From the NCBI RefSeq assembly GCF_016808335.1, contig NC_053139.1, positions 35,113,954 through 35,177,953 of the forward strand: a stretch of DNA of 64,000 nucleotides. The letters run 5' to 3'. Positions 33,399 through 44,721 of the stretch are shown in pieces. A program made the translations under genes and the position numbers. The notes below the pieces were generated by a model. That model was given only the letters and a program-made list of their open reading frames with translations. It was not told the origin of the DNA and ran no database searches. This DNA is from Panicum virgatum (Eukaryota; Streptophyta; Magnoliopsida; Poales; Poaceae). Positions within the stretch are counted from its first letter, which is position 1, and each line of letters starts with the position of its first letter.

Positions 33399-33759
33399 AT
33401 CCCCCTTGATCGAGTCCGAGCTTTGAGATCGATTAAATTATTAATTCCTCCAAAAAAATCCTGTGGGAAAAATATGAGGAAATATATATATATATGCCAT
33501 CAAAACTTCTTCAAAGTCCAGTGGGAAAAATTAAGGAGAAAATGATATGGCATATATGGCCATTGCTCGATCACAAACCCATGAGATTTTAGAGAGCAAA
33601 TATGTGTATCTTCCTTTAAAACCCATGTGGGGAAAAAATAAGAGATACGACATATATATTCTTGTATTGATATTGTCTCATTAAAAACTTTATATGAGAA
33701 ACCCTGAGGGAAAAAACTCATAAAAAGAAAAGAGTGCAATATGGTACTTTGATAGGTTA

Positions 33760-35713
33760 TAATAATCACGAGGAGACTCCCCCTGAATCATGCAAATTAC
33801 AAAGTCATCATATACCAATTCGATGAACACTTTGCAAGTGTGAACTGTGGTAGACTTTGTGAAGTAATCACGTATTTAATTTGCAAGAGGTTTGTTCCTC
33901 GAATGTATCACAATACATGAGGGTAAACCATTTTGTGAGTAATAGTGTGATATTACTTTCACATAACCTGTTTGCATCCAAGCAATACAAGTGATCTTAT
34001 CTTGATAGATAAGGTTAGTGATATGATGAAATCACAATTAACCATTCGATGAAATCTTACATGCACATGTTCGATTTCGGAATGGTACGTGGGAATATTC
34101 ATTAGAGTCTATGACAACTCCTATGAGAATTCTACCACAAAAATATCAGTCTATGATATGCATTAATGGGGATTAGTTGAGCAGTATCTTCATATCCCTC
34201 TATGATCATGTTTAACTCATCCAATGACAAGTTAAAAGCCTTTAGTACCATATAGATATCCATTGATATCCCTGACTCCCGTCGATAAGACGTTACTGGA
34301 GTAGTGCTGTTTGGGCTTGCAAGTATCTGCAAATGCAATATCAGACTTGTTGCAACTTGCATAATACATGATCTCTTTATCGGTACTAGGGTTTAATCCA
34401 AGGGTCAGAATACCTGTTTTGGGAATAAACAATCATGAGAGTTGATGGATACGATCATCCAATATCATTAGATATTGGTGGTAGACTATATATTGTGCAT
34501 GCTTAAGTTGTAGACTTAAGCGTGACTTGGTTTTGTCCAAATCTTCATCTCATAATCTGTCATAAATGATTGCCTGATTAATGATGTGATCGGAGATGAT
34601 ACAAACTCCATTTAGAATTTTCAATACGAACACACCTATGCAACCATCTTTGTTGGGAGTAAACTTTCTGAGGAAAGGACTCAACCAATCAGTGTACCAC
34701 AAACACTAACTATATCAAGTCATGCATTGACTTGGCTTGTACACAATGTGTGTTGCGATTTTGATTCGTAACACAAAGCTATTTGAATTATGTATCTGAA
34801 TCCTTCAAATTTCAAATATCTGCCGGTGATTGGTTGTAGGAACATAATTTTCACACATACTGAGAGTATGTTAGTTAGGCTTCTATGTGAAACCATATGC
34901 TACACACTCTTGCTATATCACCACCATGCTTCTATAAAGAAAGCATTATGAGAGTAAAACATTACTCAATCATTGTTTTAGCAAAAGTGATTCTCCTTAA
35001 TTGCCACCTTTGATTTGACCCGAAGTGAGCATTGAAACGCTATTGCCTAGGACTTTTGGTCTGGATCCAGTAGGTGTAAGGCAATTTAAGTTGGAGAAAT
35101 GTCGACTTTGTAGACTTTGTATGATTGGTTTGGTATAACCAATATTGCTTGTGAAAATACTAACCCTTGAACTCCATCTCACTTCCCATAATGATAGAGT
35201 TAGGGCGTTCCAATGACTCAGCGTCTGAAATATGTGTACACGGTGCTGGTCTTTTGGATGGTAAACATCCATAGGCTTTGGATAGTGAATATCCATAAGG
35301 TGCCAATCCTCTATCTTTCTTGTGACCATACTTCTCCCCCTCTGATTGGGAGCTGAGTGGTTTTGAAAATGGTACCTCCACTCTTTCTGGCACACAATAA
35401 GACTGAGAAATAGATAACACCGTTCGTAAATATATTTGGTAGATTATTTGCAAGAGATTGCAAATATAGTTCTGAACTAGTAGTCCAGATTTTTCTTGTA
35501 CATGGAAATAATTGAGGAAGAATATCAAGATGTGACATTCACTCCTGATTCCTGGCATTCTTTGTGTGGTATAAGTCTCCCCTTAATGCTTGGAATATTC
35601 CTCCATAGAATCAGCATACGGGCTATAAAATCCACTTTGGATAATCTGAGGTATATAATGGATGACGAATCCTTATACCTCCAAGATTTCCTATGCCCAT
35701 AAATGTATGCTGA
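33760..35713 (-). pseudogene. Copia pol remnants (RNase H and reverse transcriptase side)
   Basis: Minus-strand fragments in several frames resemble conserved Copia segments: HDSGGVSS at the end of pol (about 33765), a degraded RNase H end near 33880-33990, EGYEDT near 34185, and LYLQSLANNLPNIFT followed by CARKSGG (about 35380-35480), typical of the integrase to reverse-transcriptase linker. No catalytic domain is intact. Confidence 0.65.
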
Positions 35714-36552
35714 TGTAACATCTCGAAAAATTCATCCAAAGAAATCACTCGCTAAAAATAATTTTCAAAACTTTTTCGTCGTTGAGCTCAAATCTTTTCT
35801 AAATCTTTTACCGTCCGAGCTCCTAATCTCCCAAAACACTTCCCGATGTTTCGCCGTCTGACATCCAAAATTAATCGCCATCCTTTCTCCTTCTTTTCCT
35901 CGACCCGCGTGCCGTGCCGCCTGCTCGACCAACCCCGTGGTCGCCGCCGCGAATCCCGCCATCCCGACATCAGTACCAGTTAGCGTCCCGTCTCTCTGTT
36001 TCTTTTCTCTCGTTCCGCGTGCAGTCGCCGATCGGCCGAACGCCGCAGCACGCGCTGGCGACCGTCGCCGCGAATTCCGCCGACGCGTCCCCTCCTTTTC
36101 TTTTTCCCTCTCTCTTTTTGTCCCCTTTTTATTTTTTCCCTTTTTCCTTTTTCTCCTTTTCTCTTTTTCTTTTATTTTTCCTTCTCCTTCTCTCCTTTCC
36201 TCGCACGCGCAGCACGACGCCGAGCGCCCGGCCGCCACCCCCCCACTTGCGGCCTCCACTTGCGCTGCCCACCTCGGCCCCTCCTCTGTGCGCGCCGTGC
36301 CCCCTTGCCCGCCTCGGCGCTCGCGCCCGCCCCTGCGAGCCACGGCGGAGCAGAGCCGGCCGCCGCACAGCGCCTCGCCATTGGCCGCCCCCCTGCGCTG
36401 TACCTCCCCCAGGCCGCCCCTCCCCACTACGCACCACCGACCACTCTGCACGATGTCGCCTCAGCGCCACCGCCGCCCCCACTGCCATTACTGGCCGTCC
36501 TCGGAGCTCACCGGCCTCCACCACGCCCCCCTCCTTCCCGCCCTCGCCGGCC

Positions 36553-36560
36553 TATAAATA
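36553..36560 (+). promoter_or_regulatory. TATA box of the chromovirus LTR
   Basis: TATAAATA stands between a GC-rich upstream region and a GC-rich leader. The same box is at 52577-52584 in the 3' LTR. Transcription from here would include the spliced-leader-like exons inside the LTR. Confidence 0.6.
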
Positions 36561-37203
36561 ACCCCCCACGTCGCACACCACCACCACCACAACCTCCACC
36601 GCCGCCCGTAGCCCCCTCCCCGGCCCTGCATCGCCGCCGCCGCAAGCGCCTCCGCCCGCCGCCACTGGCCGCCGTGGCCAGGCTGCTTCGCGCCACCCCA
36701 GCTCATGGTGAGTGGGGGAATCGATTCTCCTTGCTCCCCTCTCCGTTTTGTCCCTACCCCCGGCCGCCGCCGTGTCCTGGAGGTAAGTCCTTTTCTCTCC
36801 CAGGAAATTTACAAAGAAGCCCCTCCCTGATTCCATTTCAAGAATTAGCCCGTCCACCATACAAAAATAATTTCAAATATACCCCTGACCCTTTTCAGAG
36901 TAACCTAGGTATTCCCAGAAATTCTAATCAAGCCCTCCCCTCCCAAAAGTATTTACAAATAGGCCCCTAGATCCTTAATTAGCCCCTAAACGTCCTGTTA
37001 ACCTATCATTTCATGCGCCAAAAATCTTCCAATCACCCCGAAACTTTGCCATGCCGTTTCTAATATATTTTCGTCCATGCCAATAGAAAACCACCCAAAA
37101 ATATTACTCCTATCTCCATATCTTAATTTCTTCCGATTCGAGCTCAACGATAAAACCTTTATTTCTTTTTCCTTTATTGTGTGTTTGTTTGTATGCGCCG
37201 TAG

Positions 37204-37332
37204 ATCACGGAGTGACCGAGGTAGAACCCGTCGACGAGCAGTACCGCGAGCAGGTGTGCGAGGACCAGCACCGCGAGCCCGAACCCGAAGGGCAGTACTT
37301 CGATCAGGACTTCCCGGAAGGCTTTGTGAACG
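37204..37332 (+). other. Acidic exon-like segment inside the LTR
   Basis: Between an acceptor (CGCCGTAG) and a GC-type donor (AACG|GCAAGTT) lies a 129 nt open segment with codons for HGVTEVEPVDEQYREQV and EPEPEGQYFDQDFPEG. Its phase matches the upstream leader ending ...ATPAH at the GTGAGT donor. In the 3' LTR copy (about 53492-53620) a CAG-to-TAG change stops it. A similar acidic, Gln- and Tyr-rich segment with the same GC donor occurs in the unrelated solo LTR at 56087-56176. Coding is an inference. Confidence 0.4.
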
Positions 37333-38815
37333 GCAAGTTCAATCTCATCCTTTGATTGCATATTTCGACCCAGTTTTATAAACACAACCTATTGGCCTGT
37401 TTTATAAAATTGCATATATTTTTACTGTTGAAACATGGTTGGATAGCCACCCCTTGATTTGTTATAACCATTCCTTGACCACCTAGATTAACATCTATAT
37501 ATGATTTATTCTTTATGGATGTTAATCACTGCTAAAGCGCCGCTTAGGACCCGGTACTCGTTTTATTACACTCAAAAATGATTACAACATGCTTTATAAA
37601 AGGGAAAATGCGTGAGTATTGAGAAAAGGGAAATTGATTTATAAAGAATAAAATGTTAAGATGGGATGGATGAATGGCATTCCCTGTGTGGATTGTCATA
37701 TGTTGAAGGCTCGTACCGATGTGGTTGAGCAAGAAGGTTGGGGGATATCCATCTTGTCGCAATTAAGTACCAAGTTGATGTGTCATCTTGCCTAACTCAA
37801 CTATCGTGCAAACCACTCGACCGTTGTGTGTGGCAACGGCTTAGCATAAACCCCACTAGTTAGTCTGATAGCCATTAGGAGAGCTGAGAGTAACAGGTGA
37901 TCAAGGAGAAGGGATAAGGTCATAGTGACTTATGCCCCGGTTAAACCTCAGTGATAGGTCAATGCCCCCTTGGTGGAGTCCGTGTTGGCTAGTCAGGTCT
38001 AGCTAAGGTGGGTAATGGCTTTGTTGGGATCTGCACCGACACTAAGGTGATCGTGCTGTGGTACACCACTTGTGGGTAAAGTTGTACACCTCTGCAGAGT
38101 TAAAACCTATTTGAATAGTCGTGCCCACGGTACTGGGCGAGTTACGGTTTGGTCACATAACAAGCTTCTAGGATGGATGGTTCCATGGTGTGAGTTGTTT
38201 TTGGAAGGTGTCCGGCAGATGTGCCGTGAGCTAATGCGGATGTGGAGTCCGGTAGCATTTAAAATTTGGATCCTTTGTGTAGGATCAACCCCACTGATTA
38301 CTCGGTTACTAAAGAATTGCTTTGGGAAAAACTCTTTTCAAAAATAAACCCTTGCATGTGTAAAATCTAGCTTTACTGCAAATAAACCTCAGCCTTATCC
38401 TTGGTTTATCCTGTGCATATCTGTGTTACCCCCTCCGTGGATGGGGTTGGACTTGTTGAGTACTTTTGTACTCACCCGATATATATTTGTGGTTTTCTTC
38501 AGAGGAAGATCCGGACTTCGTTGTTGAAGACGTCGAGTAGAGGTTGCGTCCGAACCCCAACTTTGCCTGTGGTGTTGGCCCTCTACAAGATGCTTCTGCT
38601 AGCGCGTTATTCTGAGCCCGGGCTGGATCTCATGTGGGTTGTGCTTTGGTGTATCACCGTAGCTGTTTTATTACTGATTATCGTTTGTATCGAGTGTCCG
38701 CCTCCTCGGAGGTTTGTACGGTGATATACCATCTGATGTAATAAATGTGTATCAGCCTCCTGGGACTGATATTTGTATCACATTTAAGTCACCTCTTATG
38801 AGGGAATGCTTCAGG

Positions 38816-38829
38816 TGGTATCAGAGCCG
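38816..38829 (+). promoter_or_regulatory. Primer-binding site (initiator tRNA-Met)
   Basis: TGGTATCAGAGCCG lies two bases after the LTR end, the standard position for priming of minus-strand DNA in plant LTR elements. Confidence 0.93.
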
Positions 38830-38954
38830 TAGTTGGCTGTAGGACGTGACGATTAGGATTGGAAAAGCCCTTTTGACCAAAATATAGAATTTACAAGCCT
38901 TCTTTCTGCCTCTGCCCTTTAAGCAAAAGCTGATTTGCCCCTGGTTCTTTCCAG

Positions 38955-40536
38955 ATGGCCGAAGAAGGATGGATCAATAGCCACTGCCTAGAAGAGCCTG
39001 GTTTTCCAAGACTGTTGTTTGCTTGCATGAACCGTCTTGGCATTTATGAGTGTCCGGAGTACAACATCATGGAGTACGAGGATCGTGGAACCCCCCGGTG
39101 TGAGATAACCATCTGCATCGGGAGGAGCAGCTGTTACCCTAGCATTCAGCCATGGAGCATGACGACCGTTGGATTTCGTCACCAAGACACTTACCAAAAG
39201 GTAGCCCGAAAGGCTCTGCGCCACCTATGCCAAGTTTATGAGGAGCACATATAACGATGCCGTTGGGGAAGCAACGGGTTACCCGCACCCATGCCCACAT
39301 ATTATCCATCCCCAATTTACCCATCCCCAAATGAATGGGCAATTACCCAATGGGCATAGATAATCAATATCCAGAGCAGCATTCGCACGTATGGCTATCT
39401 AAATGCAGCTGATCATGCAACTAGCTTCTGCTTCCCCTAGCTCGCGTCGACTCGTTGCTGGAAGCGCAAAGGCTTGTGCAGTAGTGCGAGCAGCTGAGAC
39501 TCGACTTCCGCGACAAGGTCGTTAGGGTGTCTGGCTCTAGACCCCGCGCAAAGGTCTTGAGTTCGTTGAGAACGAACCAGAGTGCTGAGCACAGAGACCT
39601 CCATTCCGCGAACTCTAGCGCCGCCGCGTCCACGAATGTCGGCGCCGCCGCCGTCCATGAACACCTGAGCTGAGCACGGGGACCTCCATTCGCGAACTCC
39701 TGTGCCACCATCCATGAACACTTGAGCGCTGAGCACTGGGACCTTCCAATCGTGAACTCCAGCGCCGCCATGTCCGCGAAGGCCGCCGCCACCGTTCATG
39801 AACTTCGATCGGCGGCGGCGCCGCGGTCACCAGACGAGGAAAGGTGCATGAAAACTGGTACTGTGATGGCAGATGCATGGCGTGCTCCACCTTCCGTCGG
39901 TCATATGACGATGGCAGCCGGCGGCGACATTAATGCCGCGGAGAACAGCACTCGCTGCGATGGCAGCTACGCTTACTGCGTATAAACTTACGGGCATGGA
40001 TAAAATGGATAATATCCACATATACCTACCCATACCCAAGTTTAGATGGGTAAACCCATACTCTACCCAAATATAATGGGTATGGATTTGGGTATGGACA
40101 CTGGATACCCAACGGCATCTAGAAGCACATAGGCCACACGCCAATGAGATTTTATCCACCTGCCAAGGAGGACCACCCGGTTTGGCTGGCCCGGGTAAGG
40201 AGTTTGAAAGAACGTGGCCAACATGAGGATAACCCCACTGTGCTCAACATAGCAGCCTATCTCTTCGCCTTGGATAAGTATTGTGACGAGCAGCATGCGA
40301 AGATGAAGCAGCAGGTCCGCAGAGCTGAGGAAGCAGAGATTATGGCGAGAAGGACAAGGAATTCTGAAGTACGACACTCCAAGGAAATAAAGGAAGCCCG
40401 CCTTGTTGGACTTACCCAAAGGAGGATGCGTGCCTCTGAGCATGAGGAGTTCCCGATCTTGGAGGGAATCCTTGTCGCCCGAGGATCTGGCATGAGGAAG
40501 AGTCCCCATGATAGAAGAGTAGCACATCTAGGCTAG
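38955..40536 (+). pseudogene. Accessory ORF 1 of the chromovirus, interrupted by an nHAT
   Basis: An intron-like acceptor CTTTCCAG abuts the ATG. Reading 38955-39251 and then 40132-40536, with the nHAT removed, gives one open frame of about 230 codons. It starts MAEEGWINSHCLEEPGFPRL, includes RCEITICIGRSSCYP, a conserved ARKALRHLCQVYEEH and HTPMRFYPP, and ends in a charged coiled coil (RRAEEAEIMARR). The function is unknown; it is not gag or pol. A second copy follows at 40664. Apart from the insertion it shows no stop. Confidence 0.7.
39252..40123. mobile_element. nHAT element in accessory ORF 1
   Basis: The ends TAACGATGCCGTTGGG and, inverted, TCTAGATGCCGTTGGG are flanked by the perfect 8 bp duplication AGCACATA (39244-39251 and 40124-40131). 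Subterminal GGGTA and TACCC words are abundant. The 0.55 kb GC-rich centre (39421-39985) has a roughly 70 bp imperfect tandem repeat around CCATGAACAC and GAGCAC and no assignable gene. Confidence 0.9.
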
Positions 40537-41283
40537 AGTCTCTATCCTAATAATCGTGTATCCATGGAAAATGTACCCCACCCTATTATAATAATAAAGA
40601 CCATCTACCCCCTTTGTACTCAAGTATTTATGCAAAGTTTGTTCACCCTACCTTTATTTTCAGATGGCTGAGGAAGGATGGACCCAGGGCATTTGCCAAG
40701 CTGCACCTGGCCTCCCCAGCCTTTTGATAATTACCCTGGAGAGCCTTGGTGTTTCAGAACGCCCAAGGTACTATAGCAGGGAGTACGAGCACCATGGTAC
40801 CCTTCGCTGCAGGGTGATCCTGGTCATCGCCAAAAGTAACCGCTACCCCGACATCCTGCCATGGCGAGTGACCACCACCGGGTTTAGGTACCGAGACACC
40901 TATCCCTTGGTCGTCAGGAAGGCGCTCCGTTATCTGTGCCGGATTTTCGAGGAACATCTCGCCCCCACACCAACGACGATCTTCCTCCGGCCATTAGAAC
41001 CCCAGTTTGGGAGGCTCGCATGAGAAGCCTGGAATGGAGCCGCCATGAAGAGGACCCCCTGTACCAAGTAGCTACTTACCTAGCCTCCTTGGATCAGCTC
41101 TTTGACGAGCAAGCCAGCATCCTGAGGGGGCAGACCCATCGGGCCGAGCAAGCAGAGCTCGCGATAAGGATGCATCAAATCCGAGTGGCTCAAGCTGAGG
41201 CAAGAGCCGCAGCCACGGTCAGTAGTGAAGCGGTTGCTCAAGAGAGCCTCAGGCAGGTCCGGGATCTGCGTATACAAGAATGG

Positions 41284-42675
41284 TGTTGCGAAAATGGCCT
41301 CTCATGCCATATTTCAATATAATATTTTGGCGATTGATGACACACACAACACTTGGACTAATATATGTGTTAAGATGATCATTATTAGGCTTATAGGTCC
41401 AAGGGATGAAAAGATACAAAACCCCGAAGAAATCAGGTCGAAAGGACCAAGACAGAGGTAATTTGCACTCACCGATTAAACCGACGTGAGGCAAATTACA
41501 TACACCGGTGCAATGAGCTCAGAGAAGACTCAGTCAGCAGATTGCACTGGATGAACCGACGATGGGAAAATTGATGGCGTCGGTGCAATGGACCCAGAAG
41601 CTGAGGCTAGGGTTTGGCGTCGGTTGAACCGACGATGCCTGAAGACAAGCGTCGGTGCAGTTGTCCAGCGACGGTGCTTTTCAAGAGCGTAAGTGCAATT
41701 GATCAAGTAGCCGTTGGAGCAGTAACGGCTAGTTAGTGGGAAAAAGCATTCACCGGTTGAACCGGTGATGACAAAAACTGAGCGTCGGATCAACCGGCAT
41801 TAAGGAATTTCGTCAGCCTTTTCCAAACGGCTAGTTTGAGGGGTTGGGCTATATATATATACCACCCCACGCCTCATTTGTGAGTGCTGGAGACTAAGGA
41901 AGCATAAAAGAGTTGAAGATCCTCTCCAACCACCTTAGAGCTTCATTGTATATCATATAGGCTTAAGCACACTTGTGAGAGTGCTTAGTGCTTGATTAGG
42001 CTTAGTTCTTGAGAGAACTAGCTTGAGTGAAAGCCTTGCTGCGGCAAGCATCTTGTGTACTCGTCGTGTGACCCTCCGACTTGGTGTGGAGAGGCAACAA
42101 CACTTTGTGCGGGGAAGGAGACCCCTCTTGGTGAGAAGCTCCGATAGTGAAGACGGTGCCGTTGGTGACGCTTCGAGAGAGATGGTGGCGATGGCCTTGT
42201 CTTGGTGACTTGGGGTCACTTAGCCTTTGCTTGCCAGAAGCCTTGGTGGCGAACACAAGACGGTGATCAAGTGAAGAGACTCGGCATCACACTTGTTCTT
42301 GTTGGACAAGTGGCCGTGGACGTAGGGAGGGACTTGGTGTCCTAACCGAACCACGTTAAATCGTGTGTCTTGGTGTCTTCATGGAAGTTTGCATATTCTC
42401 TCCCTTACCTCTTTACTTACCATATTATGTTTCCGCATTTACTCTATCTTGCGTGCCTCTACTTTCCTAGTTAGTTTGATTAGGATTGTCTATAGGTTGC
42501 AAGTCTTTTGGGGTAAGTAGAGAGTAGCATAGATAAACCTTAGTCATAACTAGCATGTGTAGGACGTGTTAGGTTTATCTTATGCAAGTAGATTGAGCCC
42601 TAGGATTAGAAAGCGAATTAGCGACCCTATTCACCCCCTCCCCCTCTAGGGTCGAACACCCCGGTGATCCTTACA
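41284..42675 (+). repeat. 5' LTR of the gag-only Copia
   Basis: 1392 bp. The promoter part contains many ACCGACG/CGTCGGTGCAA words in both orientations and a GCTATATATATATACC TATA region near 41850. Confidence 0.92.
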
Positions 42676-42786
42676 ATTGGTATCAGAGCTTGGTCTCACA
42701 CCTCTTATGAGGATTAGCTAATTCCATTGGTAAATTTGTGAGAAAGCTCGTAGGAGACCCGTCGACTTCACCGTCGAGTGAGTATC

Positions 42787-44433
42787 ATGTCCGGGGAAGG
42801 GATGAGTACCGATAGGGCTCCGTTTTTCGATGGCACGGGTTTTCCTCGATGGAAAGTGCTTATGCAAGCACATCTCCAAGCCCGTGGGCTTGATGTTTGC
42901 CGTGTCACCGAATTAGGGAAGAAAAATGAGACTAAGACCGAGAGACAATATGATGCCATTGCAAAATCAATTCTATTGTCTTCTCTATGTGATAGTGTGT
43001 TTAATCGTGTTTTTGCTAATGAAAATGCTCATAAGCTATGGAAACAAATTGTCGAGAATCATGAGGGCACAAAGGATGTTGCCAATCAAAAATATCATAT
43101 TCTCGGCAAGGAGCTTAGTAGCTTTAAACAACTTCCAAATGAAAATGCTCATGACATGTACTCACGATTAAATATTATTGTCAATGAAATTAATGCCTTA
43201 GGTCTCAATCAAGTTGAGGATTGGGAGATTTACCGGAAGATCCTCCGAAGCCTTCGCAAGCCCGACTACGACATCATCAACTCACTCTTGCAAAAAGAAG
43301 ACTTGGTCAAGTTTACACCAAACCAAGTCATCAATCAAATCATTGCCCATGAATATAGTATGAGGATGACAAAGAAGAAGGAGCAAGAGTCCACCTCTTC
43401 TTCAAGCCTCAAGAGTCTCGCCGCCAAGCACTCATGCAAGCACCAACCAAGGCGACAAGACTCATCAAGCTCAAGTGAACAAGAAGAAGAGGATGAGGAA
43501 GATAGTGATGATGAATCAAGTTCAAGTGATGAAGAATATCCAAGGGCCATGCTATACCACCACCGCAAGATTGCCGAGCATGTACATGAGCTCTATGAGC
43601 TTGGGTACAAAACTCTCATTAGAGGGAGTGCGGTTGGGATGGGGAAGATGGCGAAGAAAAAGAACAAATCAAGATCTCAAGCTCTCTCCGCCATCTACAA
43701 GCCCAAGAAAAGTGGTGAAAGCTCAAGTCACAAGAAAAATTCCAAGAGCTCCACCAACCATCGCCCTCGGAGATCATCACCACCTCCCATGTGTCTCATG
43801 GTACAAGGTAATAACGACGTAAGTGATGACTCCTCCTCCAATGATGAATCCGATGTTAAAACTGATAAAATTAGTGAGATGATGACACTTCTTCATAATC
43901 AACAAGAACATCTCACTAAACAAAATAAAGAAATCAAAGCTCTCAAGGCTAAAGAAAAACTTCATGCTTCATTTGTCTCAAGATATGAGAACTTGCTAAA
44001 CAAATTCAATTTGTTAGACAATGAGCATGAAGAGCTTAAAAAGAAATATGAGAGTCTTGAATCTAAAAGTAGATCATCATCGGATGAATCTTTCCCTTGC
44101 AATATTCCTTGTGCAATTCCTATTATCAAGGTAGATGCGTCTACCTCTTGTGATCTAACCCCTTGCAATGAGGATGTGATTGTAGAAACATGTGATGATC
44201 TCATTGCTAAGGAAAATGATGAGCTCAAACAAGAGGTAGAAAGGTTAATGGCGGACTTGAGGCGGCTCAAAGGAAAGTACACTCAAGAGCAAGCCCAACC
44301 TTCTCAAGATAACACCTCCGCGGGCGTGAAGAAGCTTGAGAAGGGAGAAACCGTGACTTGCTTCAAGTGTCACAAAGAAGGCCACAAGTCCTACCAATGC
44401 AAGGAAAAAGAGGGCCAAGCAAAGGGCAAATAA
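42787..44433 (+). CDS. Copia Gag polyprotein (capsid and nucleocapsid)
   Basis: 548 codons from ATG (MSGEGMSTDRAPFFDGTGFP). The N-terminal Copia capsid region (RWKVLMQAHLQARG, ANENAHKLWKQIVENHEGTK, EDWEIYRKILRSLRKPDYD) is followed by a Ser/Glu/Asp-rich acidic stretch, a basic region, a coiled coil (about residues 360-430 and 470-500) and one CCHC knuckle CFKCHKEGHKSYQC near the end. It would assemble virus-like particles and package RNA. The same frame continues after a TAA (44431-44433) to 44721 with a basic segment ending GSQRVWVPKT, so the ancestral protein may have been longer. Confidence 0.88.
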   Translation: MSGEGMSTDRAPFFDGTGFPRWKVLMQAHLQARGLDVCRVTELGKKNETKTERQYDAIAKSILLSSLCDSVFNRVFANENAHKLWKQIVENHEGTKDVANQKYHILGKELSSFKQLPNENAHDMYSRLNIIVNEINALGLNQVEDWEIYRKILRSLRKPDYDIINSLLQKEDLVKFTPNQVINQIIAHEYSMRMTKKKEQESTSSSSLKSLAAKHSCKHQPRRQDSSSSSEQEEEDEEDSDDESSSSDEEYPRAMLYHHRKIAEHVHELYELGYKTLIRGSAVGMGKMAKKKNKSRSQALSAIYKPKKSGESSSHKKNSKSSTNHRPRRSSPPPMCLMVQGNNDVSDDSSSNDESDVKTDKISEMMTLLHNQQEHLTKQNKEIKALKAKEKLHASFVSRYENLLNKFNLLDNEHEELKKKYESLESKSRSSSDESFPCNIPCAIPIIKVDASTSCDLTPCNEDVIVETCDDLIAKENDELKQEVERLMADLRRLKGKYTQEQAQPSQDNTSAGVKKLEKGETVTCFKCHKEGHKSYQCKEKEGQAKGK

Positions 44434-44721
44434 AACGGCAAGACCAAGAACTTGAACAAGAGCAAGAAGGGCCACAAGAAGGCTAAGGAGATCAAGAAAA
44501 ACACATCTCCATACTTGAAGGCCTCATTGGTGTACACCAAGCCCACCCACAAATTCAAGCCAAAGAGCGACCGCTACATTCTCAAGAAGAAGGAAAATGG
44601 CAAGGTGGTTGCTCATGCCACAGGGTGGAGAACATATGGATGGAACCGGCCTATTTGGGTGCCCAAGGATATTATTCATACCATGGATGGCTCCCAAAGG
44701 GTTTGGGTTCCAAAGACTTAG
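44434..44721 (+). pseudogene. Gag C-terminal extension after an in-frame stop
   Basis: In the gag frame, 95 further codons rich in Lys (NKSKKGHKKAKEIKKN) lead to GWRTYGWNRPIWVPKDIIHT and a stop. It is either read by stop suppression or lost. The following 44722-45997 is AT-rich with GGGGGAG tracts and no coding evidence. Confidence 0.5.

Larger units (their letters stand above)
35714..38813 (+). repeat. 5' LTR of the chromovirus
   Basis: 3100 bp. It contains TATAAATA (36553-36560), a GC-rich leader ending at a donor CTCATG|GTGAGT (36707) and an acidic exon-like segment (37204-37332). The AT-rich 3' part ends next to the primer-binding site. Confidence 0.92.

Noticed and set aside
35914..36970. 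Long Pro-, Ser- and Arg-rich ORFs of 200-236 codons
   Set aside because: They lie in the GC- and TC-rich promoter and leader half of the chromovirus LTR and recur in the 3' LTR with frameshifts; only the short phase-matched leader and acidic exon were kept as candidates.
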